A stretch of 64,000 nt of DNA from Asterias rubens (taxonomy: Eukaryota; Echinodermata; Asteroidea; Forcipulatida; Asteriidae). A model generated the notes under the pieces. The model did no database searches. It worked only from the letters and a program-made list of their open reading frames with translations, and had not been told where the DNA came from. The position numbers and the translations under genes were made by a program. Location: positions 18,359,994 through 18,423,993 of the forward strand of contig NC_047062.1 in NCBI RefSeq assembly GCF_902459465.1, in the 5' to 3' direction. How positions within the stretch are numbered: position 1 is the first letter of the stretch; every line of letters begins with the position of its first letter. Of this stretch, positions 46,301 to 58,967 are shown piece by piece.

Positions 46301-49300
46301 TAATTCCAATCAAAAATGTCTTTGAGTATTGTCACTAGCGTCTGCGGTACTTAACTTAGCTGGCGTTTGGTCTCTGATCACCGTTACGGGAGAAAGCTGC
46401 TTAAATTAACCACCATGAACAGCCAGAACCGAAGGGAATAATTTCTCAAAATAGTTCATACTTTAAATGTTTGCAGTACTTCTGCTCTAGTAAGTTTATA
46501 CGGTCATGTATTTTTTGGGTACTTTATACCAATCTTTGACCCTACCGCGATGTTAAATACTATGACCACTCAGACCTTATACATTCTAAGTCTTAATTCA
46601 TTTAAAAACAATATTGTATGCCTTCAAAGCAAATATAGAGCCTTGTCACACGAGGCAACTTTTACAGGCAACTTGGAAACAACCAACAACTTAACAGTGC
46701 ATGCCACAGGACCACTTCGGTAGCACACAATTAAGTTTCCAAACAATGTCTTCAACACCTTAAAAAATGTGAAAAATGTGAATATTCAAATGTGAATGCC
46801 TTTTCTTCTTGGATATTGCCTGGAACTGGTTGCCTGTAAATTGCCATGTGTGACATTGGCCTAAGACTAAACATTAAATGAAACGCAGTGAACATTAATT
46901 ACCTCCATTAGATACAGATTGAGGAACTCATCCAAAACAAAATCAAACCGCATCAACTCAAAAAATACACTGAAAAGAAAATACGAAGCGAAATGAAACA
47001 AACGTTAATTCATAATACAAGTAAATCTTCAATATTCATTTTGCACACAGATGTGCATTAAGCACTGTATAGTAAGTACTTTCCAGTACAGTAAACAAAT
47101 TCAAATTCTTATATTATCATTTATTCCTGGTTATGGATCAGAGCATAACCTTAATCATATTAGCTTACAAGCCTGAGGGTGCTTGCTATGTGAACCAAAT
47201 AAGGTTAATCCCAACTCTTTCACAACAAGTGTTTTCAATTCTTTTACATGCACTATCCTTCTTAGAACACAGGACCTATGGTTTGATGTCCCATAAAAAA
47301 AGGACATTATGGTAAAGTATCTTGCTCAAAGACACAAGTGCCAAAAATGGGACTCACAAATACACGCTCTGCTGATCAGAAACCAGAGCTTGAATCCAGT
47401 GCCCTTGACTGCTCCGCCAAAGCATGCCACACAAAACAACAACATATAATCCTACTTATTTACCAACACTTACATGCAATTTATTTCAGGCAGTTTATAA
47501 ACCCTTAATCACTTACTTTTTATGTTGATATTTGTTGAGAGCTTTTAAAAGCTGTGGATGTTTGTTAAGAAACACACTTCGAATTGCACTATAGACTTGT
47601 GAGTTGATTTTGGATGAATCCATTCCTGAGAATATAAACACAAAATTCAATCAAATAGATTAACTCACTTCACTAAAAAGTAACTTGGGGTATATATTTT
47701 TATTTCCACACAGATGTTGCAAGATTTGAAATGTTAAATTGTAACCAGCTCTCAAAAAACCGAGTCGCTTATCCCACAGCCCACTTTCAAAGAACAGGGC
47801 TGTTTAGTGTTGGGAGGGTTAACAAAAAAAGTTGATTTTTGTTTTGTTTTTGTGATATGCGTTTTCTTGATTCTCAAGGGTCCAAATTTGTATATTTCTC
47901 ACAAAAAAAGTTTTTTATCGATAAAGATGAATAAATCAGGGTGTTTTTTTTTGCACCCGTTTGTTCCATTTGTGTACATTTGTGTACTTGGTTTCTTAGA
48001 GACAGTCCCAATTCAGCATTCATTTTAATGAAGTGCTATACAAGAACTGCGTATTATTATTCTTGTTATTATCTATAACCGAACAACACTTTGTCGTTAT
48101 GGGTGCCTCTTCCTCCATGAAAATGCAATCAATTCTCACCTTTTGATCTTATGTAGGAATTCAGTGATTCTTTGAAGGAGAAATGTTGCTGATTGAACAA
48201 CTTTTCAAAAGATGGCATCTGTAGAAAATATTGAAAGAAATGTCTTGAGTTTAGAAAATATTCTACATCATCAGGCTTTATTCCTCCCATGTTGGATGAA
48301 GCCCTAGGCTCCTCCAGCAACCTTAATAACAATAATAGACCGTTTTTTATATAGCGCTCTTCACGCCCGAGGGGTGTCTCAAAGTGCTTCCAACATTATT
48401 ACCCCTGGTCACTGGGCCTTAAATCATTCCTCATCCCATCTCAGCTCCCTGGGGAGTATACAGCTAAACCAATCACAAGAACCATCTCTGCCCTCACAGG
48501 TACCCATTTACCCCTGGGTGGAGAGAAGCAATTGTAGTTAAGTGTCTTGCTCAGGGACACAAGTGTCACGACCAGGATTCGAACCCACACTCTGCTGAAC
48601 AGAAGCACCAGAGCTTGAGTTCGGTGCTCTTATCCACTCGGCCACGACACCCCACCTTGTTCCGTGGGGTGATTGATCTCACCACACCGATTTTTGGCAT
48701 GGTTGGCTGCAAATCGCACCACGACAGCTTGTAAACAACTACATGGTGCTATGTAAATTTATACGTCTTATATTTCGCATATTTTGTAAAAAACAAGAAA
48801 GGAGTGCTTTAAGACGCTGTCGGGTATGACAAAAGGCTAAACAACAAATGCGTATTACTGTCATAACATTATATTAGGCCAAATAAAAAAAAAAACATTG
48901 ATCGTCCCCGCCGCATCTTTTTTTGGGGCCACATCCTTTTTTTTACTATTTGATATTTTTTTACTCCATCTTTTCAAAAGGACTGGCCTAGGAGTTTTTT
49001 GCTGAATCTGACGTGATGCTCTCAAACATGTGTAACCATCTGTTTCATAAAACAATAATAGTGTCTGCTACCAGCAAATCTTTTTACAAATCCGACCCTG
49101 TTAATACTAATAGTACATTTTGTTAACACAGGTCCTCATGCAACAAATAGGTATAAAATAAGTTTGCAATGGGTTCAAACTGAAGAATTGGTGGCCTGTT
49201 TGATTTGAAATACTAAGCGGCCATCTTGAAAAAAAAAATAGTAAATAGTAAATAGTAAGGCCCTCATCCTCCTCTTTTTTGAAAAATCCAGATGATCAAC

Positions 49301-52300
49301 TGGTATCTTTTATTATTTGGCCTTACTATATTACCATAGAAAACAATTGGATAGCAGAAGAATAATAACACAAATTCTTCACTGGCAAAACATCAAAGAA
49401 ACATGTAAAATAAAATCTCATTCCAGACAATTTCTTTTGGGAGCTTTGTCAAATTTGGAGGTAAATTGGAAGGCAATTTGGAAGGCTGATTGCGGGGATT
49501 GAGGGGTTAAAGGAATTTTTTAGTTTTTACCAGCCACATTGGTGTGTAGTCGTCCGTCACCACGTACTTATTTACATCGTTGAAATCCTCAGGAAGGTAA
49601 TCTTTGCCGCAGAAGCGGACCAGTGTTTCATCATCAACGATGTACACACGTAGAGGATTAATGGACGTAACCACGGTATAGATCCCAATATCAAACTTGC
49701 GACCATCAATTAAAAATGGATTACGTACAAACTCCTGGATGAAACTGTTGGCTGCATTCAGGTCCAATTCTGCAAGGTTCAAAAAAAAAAAAAAATCTAT
49801 GAGGCACTTTCAGTTTGGTAAAATGTTGAAGTACATACATCAGAAACATCAGCTACTGTGTAATGCCTTAGTAGATTGTTGTCTTTTGATTGGAGGATTC
49901 TTGGTCATATGGCATTTTATCTTCCAATTAAATGACAAAAACCCACTAGAGTGTTTTAAAACAGATTGGTGTATCGCATTCGTGCTATGGAGAGAGAATT
50001 TCACTCTGGGTGAGAGAGAAAAAGTACCTAGTTTGTTTGGAATATTCCTTCGTCCAACTTTTTAATGAAAATATCCTCACTGTTGCATAAACATTTACTT
50101 TTTGCACAATGTTCAATAAAATGTTTGTTTTTTCATGCTGTAAATGTATTTATTTCAATTATTAATCTAATCTCCAGATGAACGTTCCACTGGATTTTTT
50201 TTTGAGAAGGCTCCAGTCTGGAGCCTTCTAAAACAAAAACAAATATAAGAACATAGTCAACCGAAGGAAAAGAATATTCAGAATGAAAAAGCAATATTCC
50301 AAGATGTTCCCCTAGCATTTATTAAAACTTAAACTGACCTGCTACTGGTTTGACTTTGATGCCTCGATGTGCGTTACTTTTCTGCACCCAAAGTTTCTCC
50401 TTGTTCTCTGAAGCCTGACCAGTTACATGAAGAAAAACAGACGCAAAAGGAACATATATTATTGTAACTATTCAATTCATTAAATTCATCATATTCATTA
50501 AAGGCAGTGGACACGTTTGGTAATTACTCAAAATAATTATTAGCATAAAACCTTACTTGGTAACGAGTAATAGAGAGCTGTTGATAGTATAAAACATTGA
50601 GAGAAACGGCTCCCTCTGAAGTAACTTAGTTTTTGAGAAAGAAGTTATTTTCCACGAATTTGATTTCGAGACCTCAGATTTAGAATTTGAGGTCCCGAAA
50701 TCAAGCATCTGAAAGCACACAACTTCGTGTAACAAGGGTGTTTTTTCTTGCTTTATTATCTTGCAAAGAACCGGTGGTCGACAAGGAGTTGTCAACTGCC
50801 AGTTCTTTTTAGAAACATGATGGGATAGAATGTTCTCTTCAAGAATGTGTGTCTACGCGGCAAAACACCCACCTCTGCTAAGAACTGATCCTTTTCTTGT
50901 GGCATTTTGTAGGCTCTTGGAACAAACTCTACGTTCGATGTGGCCAGCTGTACCTTCTGTGTGATAAAACCCATCCCTGGAAAATGGTTCAACTGCAGAA
51001 GAAAGGAAAAGAAGAAGTCATGTCAGAGTAGAGGTTGCATCCCACACAGCACTTTCAAAATCTGCATGATTTTAAGATTTGCTAACATAACAGAGTGTTA
51101 GAAAAGACCAAGGCCCAATTACCTAAAGCTGCTTTTAAAAGGAAAAAGAAATGCTAAGTAAAACAAAATAATGCTTACCAGAATAAGGTTACCAGCTAAA
51201 ATACCATTTTACATAGTACAAAATGTAACTTGTATCCTACTAAGTTGTGATTAGCAGAAAAATGTACAGCAATATTAAGCATCTCTATGGAATTGAGCCC
51301 AGGAAATAGATGTTATCTTGTGGAAGTGGCGTGGCCGAGCGTTTAAGAGCATCGAATTCAAACCCTGGTGTTTCTGATCAGCAGAGTGTGGGTTCGAATC
51401 CTCAGTCGTGACACTTGTGTCCTTAAGCAAAACACTTAATCATTGCTAAGTCCTTCGGATGGGACGTAAAGCCGTTGGTCCCATGTGTTGTGTAACGCAT
51501 GTAAAAGAACCCAGTACACTTATCGAAAAGAGAAGGGGTTCGCCCCGGTGTTCCTGGCTGTGGCTGCTATATGCGCCGTAGCACCTTGTAAACCCTTATA
51601 AGGTGCTAAATAACTGGGTCTCAGAATTCATCACTGTGATCATGGTGATAACCTATCTTTCTGGAAGTTTGTATAACCTCAGCGCCTTGAGTACCTTGTT
51701 TTGTAGATACATGCACTTCGATAAGACTTCGATATTATTATTATTAATAATATTATCTTTCCTTGTCTTCCATAACTAGGACCCGGAAACCCACAATATA
51801 CAATGAATGGGTATAAATCAAGGCACCTAAGTTCTCTCTTACCTTTTGATGTTTCTCCATTCTTTCAATAGCCATTGATAACTCAGTAAACGGATAATCA
51901 TGAGTCCATAACACATCCCATTCTGAGTCTGGTCCCCCTCGGCTGTAGCCAATACGCTCAAAGACTCTTATGATGTGGTCCAGGTAACCAGACTCAAGCT
52001 GTTACAATTAAGGAAGAAGCCATAGTGATTTCATGAGATAAATGAATTTAAAACTAGCATCATTGTAAAGTGGTGTTTGAAGCTTTGCATAGGGTGGAAA
52101 ATGAGATAAGAATTAACAAGGTTGAGGTTACCGGCCAAAATAACATGTCACATGTACAAACTGTGACTGGTATCCTGCTTAGTTTTGCTTAAAGGGAAGG
52201 TACACATTTGGTAATTACTCAAAACAAATATTAACTTAAAAACTGACTTGGTAACAAGCATTGGAGAGCTGTTAATAGTATAAAACATTGTGGGAAACAA

Positions 52301-54029
52301 CTCCCTCTGAAGTAACGTAGTTTTTGAGAAAGAGGTAACTTCTCACTAAAATAATAAAAGACTTCTAGCTAGAAGTCTTTTATTCTTATCTGAAAGCACA
52401 CAATTTTGTCCAACAAGGGTGTTTTTTCGTTCATCATTTTCTTGCAACTTCGATCACCAATTGAGCCCAAATTTTCACAGGCTTGTTATTTTATGGTTAT
52501 GATGGGATACACCAAGTGAGAAGACTGGTCTGTGACAATTACCAAACGTGTACCTTCCCTTTAAATCATAAAGTTGTTTAAAGCACAATTCTCTGAGTTT
52601 TGCTAGCGTTAAAGAATAGCAATGTCTTACAAGTAAGACAGTATTATTTTACACAGACAGTTACAGTAATGTCCACAGAATGACTGCAACACAAAGCAGC
52701 CTTAAAGGCAGTCTTCCACTCTGATTTTTTCTAGCTTTGATAAACCTCATCCTTGGTTCTTGTTTTAGTGATTTATTTATTTTAGTATTCTGACACCAAA
52801 GGGGTGGGGTTATGGCTGTGTGACATCACATTCACATTGGAATAATGGTTTAGATATTGTAAGAGGAATATTGGTGGCTCCGCTTCATGTAATGTGCTCT
52901 TAAAATCCATCTTGGCGCTCACATACTAATACTCCCAGCAACTGGGGCTTTTATTTAATTTTAAAACAATCTCAGCTCCCTTGGGAGTATACAGCCTCTG
53001 CTGCCAATTATGCAGCTGTAGCGCAGCTAAATTAACTACAGGAACCGTCTGGTCTGTGCCCTAACAGGTCCCCATTTACTCCTGAGTGAAGAGAGTTAAT
53101 TATAGATGTACTGTAAGCGTCTTGCTCAAGGACACAAGTGTCGCGACCGTGATGCAAACACACAGCGAGATGACTTAGCCTCGGGAGCGTGTTTTCATAC
53201 AGCTGCTTTTAAGCACAAAAAGTAGCTTTGAATCATAACAAAATTATGCTGTGACAGGGCAACTGGGCAATATCGTTGGGCTAGTTGGTGTGACATCTGC
53301 TCGAAAATGGCTAAGGTCATTGGTTTCGAATCACAGCCAAGTAATATGCCTGTGAATTTTTTTTACAGGACTCGGGAAAATACTTAGTTACGGTGCTCTA
53401 CAAACATCGGTATCATGGTAAAACCAACTATAAACAAAAATATTGCAAATATTCCAATTTGTGATTTTAGAAGCAGCTCTATGAAATTGGGCTTACAATA
53501 CAAGTGCTACACTCAATCTCGTTACCATGGGCAGCGCGCAGTATTGATACCTCTCAACAACCCTGGTAGCTGTGCCTGGTAGCTACTAAAAAACAGCGCA
53601 AGCCTCTTGTTTGAAAACTTTCTCGTTTTAAATCATAATTTTGTTATGCTTAGCTACTTTCATTATTATTTATTTATTTGATTTATTTAATTATTTGATA
53701 TCCAACAGTGAATAACGGCAATTTACGTATCATTTGAAACAATTACCAAAACATAGCTTTAAAATAATACTGACCCTTTTGGCGTGGATCCAATACACCG
53801 GTTTGGAGGTATCACTCCCGCCAACTGCTTCTACCTTTGAGTGGAAGCCAGTCATGTGGGACTCCTGCATAGCACGTAACTGGTAGACATTCCAGACGGT
53901 AATCAGTATTCCTGCCAGTAGAGCGATGATGATAAGGAATAGGATACGCACCGGGAACTTGGCGTGAATCGGTAGGTACAAAGATGAATTGTTGCCCCCA
54001 CGATGGGATCCAGACCAGTGCCCCTTCAT
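43346..54029 (-). CDS. TTLL15: TTLL15-like tubulin-tyrosine-ligase family protein, membrane-anchored, 547 aa
   Basis: TTLL enzymes use ATP to add amino acids, usually glutamates, to tubulin. Coding exons (minus): 54029-53775, 51998-51843, 50992-50873, 50405-50339, 49769-49531, 48311-48140, 47625-47517, 46969-46903, 46039-45912, 45397-45301, 44250-44137 and 43465-43346. All have GT/AG borders and the phases close into 548 codons with TAA. Residues 27-46 (VRILFLIIIALLAGILITVW) form a type II-like anchor. Then come NHFPGMGFITQK, LWVQKSNAHRGIKVKP, NPFLIDGRKFDIGIYTVV and the catalytic block FDFVLDEFLNLYLMEVNMSP with the metal-binding Glu and Asn. A Cys-rich tail (CGSSQCITC, CQLCFKC) and EWFRARCREDIYWCT end the protein. 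The membrane anchor and Cys-rich tail suggest the TTLL15 group rather than TTLL4-7. ATG 54029 directly follows an acceptor. Confidence 0.9.
44855..45220. mobile_element. MITE family A, copy 6
   Basis: Perfect ends TTAAAGGCAGTGGACAC and GTGTCCACTGCCTTTA, inside a TTLL15-like intron. A roughly 25-bp internal deletion removes the CGAGAAAGAAGTAATT block present in copy 3. Confidence 0.88.
46130..46310. mobile_element. MITE-like repeat shared with the POLR1H units
   Basis: GGTTCATACT, then GCAAAGCGAATTTTGGTGTC and ACAGGG, ending with TTCGCAAGAAGTGTGAACC. The segment before exon 3 in every POLR1H unit (about 30590-30705) is the same family in inverse orientation. Confidence 0.55.
47330..47440 (-). 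mobile_element. SINE head fragment
   Basis: On the minus strand, a degenerate tRNA-like head with CAAGCTCTGGTTTCTGATC is followed by CACTTGTGTCTTTGAGCAAG. It matches the SINE at 48323-48654. Confidence 0.55.
48323..48654 (-). mobile_element. tRNA-derived SINE, well preserved
   Basis: The minus strand starts GTGTCGTGGCCGAGTGG (A-box like) and has B-box GGGTTCGAATCC (48586-48575). The body has CACTTGTGTCCCTGAGCAAG and the 3' part AAGAGCGCTATATAAAAAAC, ending in TTATTGTTATT. The element ends about 10 bp from the acceptor of the TTLL15-like exon at 48311. Confidence 0.85.
48864..49325. mobile_element. MITE-like pair with AGGCCAAATAAAAAA ends
   Basis: TTAGGCCAAATAAAAAAAA at the left is matched in inverse by TTATTTGGCCTTA at about 49311-49323. 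Between them are CATCCTTTTTTTTACT and a TAGTAAA triplication at 49240-49257, suggesting two nested copies. No coding capacity. Confidence 0.5.
50498..50775. mobile_element. MITE family A, copy 7 (3'-truncated)
   Basis: It starts TTAAAGGCAGTGGACACG but stops at about 50770, where the text switches to AGAACCGGTGGTCGAC. The outer right quarter of the family sequence is missing. Confidence 0.8.
51326..51768 (+). mobile_element. tRNA-derived SINE, full-length head and body
   Basis: The head has GTGGCCGAGCG and B-box GGGTTCGAATCC (51390-51401). Then come CACTTGTGTCCTTAAGCAAA, GGACGTAAAGCCGTTGGTCC and GTAAAAGAACCCAG, ending CAGCGCCTTGAGTACC and a (TTA)n tail. It lies in a TTLL15-like intron in the antisense orientation. 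Confidence 0.85.
52189..52564. mobile_element. MITE family D (AAAGGGAAGGTACAC ends)
   Basis: TTAAAGGGAAGGTACAC and the perfect inverse GTGTACCTTCCCTTTAA bound a 376-bp element. Its interior (GGTAATTACTCAAAA, AACATTGTGGGAAACAAC) is homologous to family A. It has a distinctive internal AGACTTCTAGCTAGAAGTCT palindrome. Confidence 0.85.
52960..53170 (-). mobile_element. SINE fragment
   Basis: The minus strand has CACTTGTGTCCTTGAGCAAG and GTAAATGGGGACC, matching the body of the SINE at 48323-48654. The head is badly worn. Confidence 0.55.
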
Positions 54030-55312
54030 CTGAAATGAATCAAGGTCAAAAGGTCATGAGATTAGTAAACAAATTCAAACCCATAAAGAAACCTACATGG
54101 ACAGGGTGAGTAAAAATGAAGTTGACCGAGACTTACGATTTAAAAACAAATCAACTGACACTCAAAACCCCAGTGAAACACGTATGTTTAACAAGCATTC
54201 TTTCCTGCTCATCTGAATAAAAAAGGATGAAACAAATTGATCATTTCTAAGAGAAGTTATACCTGCTTCACACACTCGTGTTTGTAGCTGTCCAAGGGCC
54301 CATTTTTTTATTAGTATTCCGTGGGCAGCTTGCAAAATTAGTAACTTTATTAAAATAGACGTCACACCTCTTAGGCATGATCAATTTCTTTCATTCCCTC
54401 TTTTCTATTAAGCAGTGAGAGAGCTTGTAAAAAAAATATGCTGAACTTTTGAGCGTCGTTTGTTTCTGTGTTTTAAAAAACATCACCAATCCTCAAAACA
54501 TCATCAACCTCTTTATGACTCACCCTGTACGTTGCAATAATTGTGTAGAGGCACGGGAAGGAGGCTGGCTCACTAATTGAAAAACATTCACTGAAATACA
54601 ACCAGCACAATCAATAGGCTAAATGTCTGAAATATAATATGATCTCCTGCACTTAAATTGATTGTTAACATGTTTATTCTCCAATCAATAGCACAAAATA
54701 CAAAATACCACAACCTAGTCACTTTATGTGAATGGTGAAGGGCAAAGGCCAACACAAGGATGTCTACATACAGTACAAGTTTACAGCATCCGTTTCAACA
54801 AGCCCTAAAAATAAAATAAAAATTCTCTGGGTCATTCCATGTCAAATCACCCAATGGGAAAAACTCTACCCTATTCAACTTTGCTCAAATCTGGTTTATG
54901 GGGTAATCTTGACTCAACAAGCTCAAACTTCAAATTTTAGCTCCATCCGATAAACGGTTTTCGCGCTATAGCATGGTCTTTCTCATTGATTTCAGTCAAA
55001 ATGTGCTGACAGCCGATATTCAAACGACCATAAGTCGGGCAACCATTGGGTCAATTTGGTTGAAATTGGTGACTTTGGAAAGGAAAATGCATCTAAGCTA
55101 TCATTGGTTGGTTGTCTGTAAGTCTTTTGTCTGCCTGACAAAGACTTACTTTGGATTGCAGGCTTGCTTCGTTCTTGGTGATGCGTGGATGCTTTGTTCA
55201 TGAAAGGGCAAGGGCAAAGGTGTTTTCTTATCTAAGGGCCACCTCCATGAGGAAATTATCAATTTTTATTGAATGTAAGGTGTCATGGGGCACTACATGT
55301 AAGGCAATGACT

Positions 55313-55380
55313 ACTCCTAGAACTATGCGGTTTGTTTTGCCAGCTCAGCGGAACGAACCTCATCTAGTTCTAGGAGGAAT
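55313..55380. mobile_element. Very short hairpin element (CTCCTAGAACTATG ends)
   Basis: CTCCTAGAACTATGCGGTTT against AACCTCATCTAGTTCTAGGAG around a 25-base centre. Related single arms occur at about 56039 (CCTAGAACTATGAGGTTCGT) and 56201 (CATAGTTCTAGG). Confidence 0.6.
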
Positions 55381-56586
55381 TCTTTCTAGGAGCAAGCAAT
55401 GACATAGGGCAAATGGAAGGTGAAATAACAAACCTAGAATTATTGGGAATCATAAAGATAAAAAACCTTGGGTTTAAAATTCAAAGCTCACTGCTTAGTT
55501 AAGCAATAGATAGGGCAAACCAGAGCCAGTCCCTTTTCCAAAAAAAAATTGCAAAAAATGAGAAAAAAAGTTTTAAAGCCTTTCATAGTTCAGTTGCTTA
55601 TTTTGATGGCTGCATGATGATAATAGGAATGGGCACAAAATGAAGATCAAAATTATAATTGTCGGAAGGAGACCCCAGCCAGCCTGTTCTGTATAATCAC
55701 ATACACAGGGCAGTGAGGTTGGCTCAGTGGACCCAAATGGAGCCTTGCATCCATGTAGTAGGCTGGATTTGTTCAGTCCCTGTATATCCAGCTGTCTGGG
55801 TTTTCCTCCCATGTCTAAAACTTAAAATTCTTCATTGTCTTAAAAAAAGAAATCAGATTCAGACACAATCACACACACTCGCCTGACGTCACACGGTCAG
55901 GTTGGTGAGTGGTGTCTTGCCTCACCTTCCACCTCTGGGATCCCTGTTCGAATCACACCACAGGCACTAGTAATGTCAAAATGTCATTCTTGTGGATTTG
56001 GTTTTCAAGCCCTACTCTTGACTGCATGGGTTTCCCTATTCCTAGAACTATGAGGTTCGTTCTGCTATCGTCTCCACGAACAGAGCTGGTGTAGAGGGTG
56101 AATCTCATAGTCATATAACACACGCAAATCGTTTTGCCCTTTAAAAAAATACCATTCCCAAAATATACAGTTTTCTTTTAAATCGACCCCCAGGACCCCA
56201 TAGTTCTAGGTCAGGAGTAGGGTTCCGCTGGAATAATTCTCTTGGGTTTTCCTCCAACATCTCACACTCAAATTTCTTCATTGTCTTTTTTCTTCTCGTT
56301 TGGCTCTCTCGGTGGTCTCATCAGTAATAAAAGCATCGAGTTGAGATCAAAATCTAAATAATATTGTTACTCTACATAATCATAATGTAATGCAATGTAA
56401 TGTGTAATTATTCGTAATTATCCACGCACCGAATTTGTCTATCTGTCATGATCAATTTGTTCAATCATTTGAAGGCTGCAGAACCACGGACTTGGTATAT
56501 AAAACTGTAGTGATTAATTAATGGAAGAAAAGAAAAGCAGATTTTGAAAAAAAGACCAAGTGAAGTCTCAAAACTCATGAACTTAC

Positions 56587-56830
56587 CCTTTTTTTAAATT
56601 AAAATCTTGGCAGCAACCCACGAAGACGCTGATCCGGACAGCTACCTCTATCCCTTCGTTCTCAAGGTCTTTACATTGTGCTTCGATCCAATAATCAATT
56701 ATATCATACAAAACAATAATTTGTGTCGTATCTTCTTCTTCTTCTTCACACAAGATATGATAGGTCGAGGTCACATCACACACACCGCACACACACACAC
56801 GCACACCAACACTCTCGCATCAACATCAAT
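56587..56830 (-). promoter_or_regulatory. Probable 5' UTR exon/promoter of the TTLL15-like gene
   Basis: The minus strand has a strong donor AAAAAAAGG|GTAAGTTC at 56587-56580. The TTLL15-like start codon at 54029 directly follows acceptor ATTTCAG, so an upstream noncoding exon is required, and this is the nearest good donor. The exon start is unknown. A (CA)n stretch lies at 56783-56805. Confidence 0.45.
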
Positions 56831-57254
56831 GGAGGGCGCTATTGATAAAATCAAAGAATGCAAAACAAAAAGTAAAGTGATTGTTTCTGACAGCTGTCAG
56901 CTGTCACTTGAGTGCCTATGGCCTTGTATACAGTATCACACTCGTCAGCGTATAATTGTCTTTATCTATCAATTTAATTATTCAGGCTATAAATATGTAC
57001 AGAAAGAATTAACAGTAATACATTTCTTATATTTATTTAATAATGGCAATAAAAAAATGGGGGGAAAATGAGGACATTCAATTAATTTTGTTTCAAAATG
57101 GTGGACCGGATCACATTGCACTTGACAATGTACAGGCGCCTCTTTTATATCTACCTTTGTCTTTGTTTAAACTAAAATTGACAAAATGGGATATGTTAAT
57201 CAAACACAAACCAATCAGGCCTGCTTTGACACGCGTTTATTGTTATACTTTTTT

Positions 57255-57508
57255 TTTTCTAAGGTGATGGTTCAAAAAAGTCTTACTGGCGATGTGCCGA
57301 ATTGGCCGACTGTACTTTCCTAAGGCACTTCAATCGAGAACAGCTGCCTGCCTGCCCTTATCGCACATGTGAAGGACTTACTGTTTGTTGTTTTAATCAT
57401 TGTTTCATAATGTCTACTATGGACGGGATAGCATCACCAACGTCAGAGTTGCACACCATGAAGTTGACAGTCGCTACGGGCGTCACTCAGGGTAACAGTT
57501 CAACATGA
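57255..57508 (+). pseudogene. Possible FLYWCH-like exon fragment
   Basis: A pyrimidine-rich stretch ending CTAAG precedes GDGSKKSYWRCAELADC. The YWRC phrase resembles the start of FLYWCH/MULE-type zinc domains. The expected downstream Cys and His-x-His pattern is not found in frame. This may be a decayed transposase-derived fragment or chance. Confidence 0.2.
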
Positions 57509-57509
57509 A

Positions 57510-58960
57510 GTTCGTCTGCTGTACGGGTCCGAGCATCAGTTGATACAGAAATCAGGTCAAAGTTCAGTCCTTTCTGGTTTGGGTTAAGGCAAAAGATTCT
57601 GTAGGTCAGCTACCAACCGAATACTATGTCCCCCATCCACCCCACCCGCGTTTTGGGCGGAGAATCAATGCTTGTATTGTGGTCGGGGTGTTCAAAGGCT
57701 CCCTACATCATGAATTTTCTCTCATCATGAATCTTTACCCAACAATTTCCTGAGCATTTTGGTTTTTCGCGTATGAAACAATGGGCTTAGTTTTTCCATA
57801 TGGACAGATTTCCCGGGGACGGGCCTGAAACAACTCACTGAAGTGATGACATCTAACCATTCAGCTGTGCCTCAGCGCCTTAGAACAAACTCTTGATTTT
57901 GGCGATCTACAAAATGACATTTGATTTATTGATTGATTGATGGATTGATTGATCTTGTAAGTTATAGGTTTATGACATGACATCCTCAGATGATTTATCT
58001 CGGGATGGCGACATACTGAAGTAAGATATCGTGTCCGGATATAAAAAAATTATTCTGGAAGACGGCATAAATTTATGACTTTTTATATCGTCATCTCGCG
58101 ATAACCATGGAGCAATATATTGCTCCATGTGATAACTCATCTCGGGATGTTGCCATTTCACGTTTTGGTGTCATCATCCTGGGGCTGCAAGCAGCCAGTA
58201 TATCAAAGATTTCAACAAGTTGGATGACACTCCCATAACTTAGAAATAACGTGTTGCAATAATACGGCCGTGCTAACTTTCGTAAAGGAATAATAATCGA
58301 GTCAACATAATCGGGTCTATAGCCCAGTCATGTCAGTCTGATTTTCATTATAGCCCCGGCAGAGATTTGCAGTTCAGAAAATAATGAGGTTAAAATGTCA
58401 TTGAAGAACGTACGCTCTCCGAATATTCAAAACTTCCCAACAAGTCCACACGGCACAAGTCTTGACAATAACCCATTGCTGTATCGGAAGACTTCAATGC
58501 TGAAATGCTTTGGTCAAGTTTAACTGTACTCATTGGGTGCAACCAACCCACGGCATGATGTCGTCCACGGGCCGGGTGAAGTAGTTCACAGTAGGACCTC
58601 ATTGGAGATACCAGTGCTGTTTGTGGTCTGTGCACGCCCACAACTCCCCAGGTCGCATTTTTCCTTCTTCATGGTCGAGTTATAAATAATTGGAAGAGAC
58701 ATATTGCTTGGTATGCGTAGGCAAAATAATCACAGGGTGCCCTAATAGACCGAATACCCAATAGACCACAGTATAGTCCAATACAAGTTTTTGATACTAT
58801 CGAGAGCGGGTTGTTTATTCGGAAATCGAAAGAAGAGAAGCTCTCTTGGGAAGCTTTCGATGAGACTGATTTATTAAAACTTTATACCGGTAGCTCGCTG
58901 CAGAAGTATTGCTGGAAAGGTTGGCATATCGAGAATAATAGTAGACTATCGTCTCGAATC
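57510..58960. other. Intergenic region upstream of the CCDC3-like gene
   Basis: No recognisable coding exon. A retroelement 3' end with a TTGA/TTGATT tail lies at about 57865-57956. TTTATA at 58881-58886 could be a TATA-like element for the gene starting at 58968. Confidence 0.45.
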
Positions 58961-58967
58961 AACCAAG

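Noticed and set aside
48575..48654. Possible tRNA gene (A and B boxes present)
   Set aside because: The head does not close into a cloverleaf with a matched acceptor stem and is joined to a conserved non-tRNA body; it is a SINE promoter.
56607..57071. 154-residue plus-strand open frame
   Set aside because: Runs through a (CA)n tract (HTHTHTHT) and antisense to the presumed TTLL15-like 5' UTR exon; no family resemblance.
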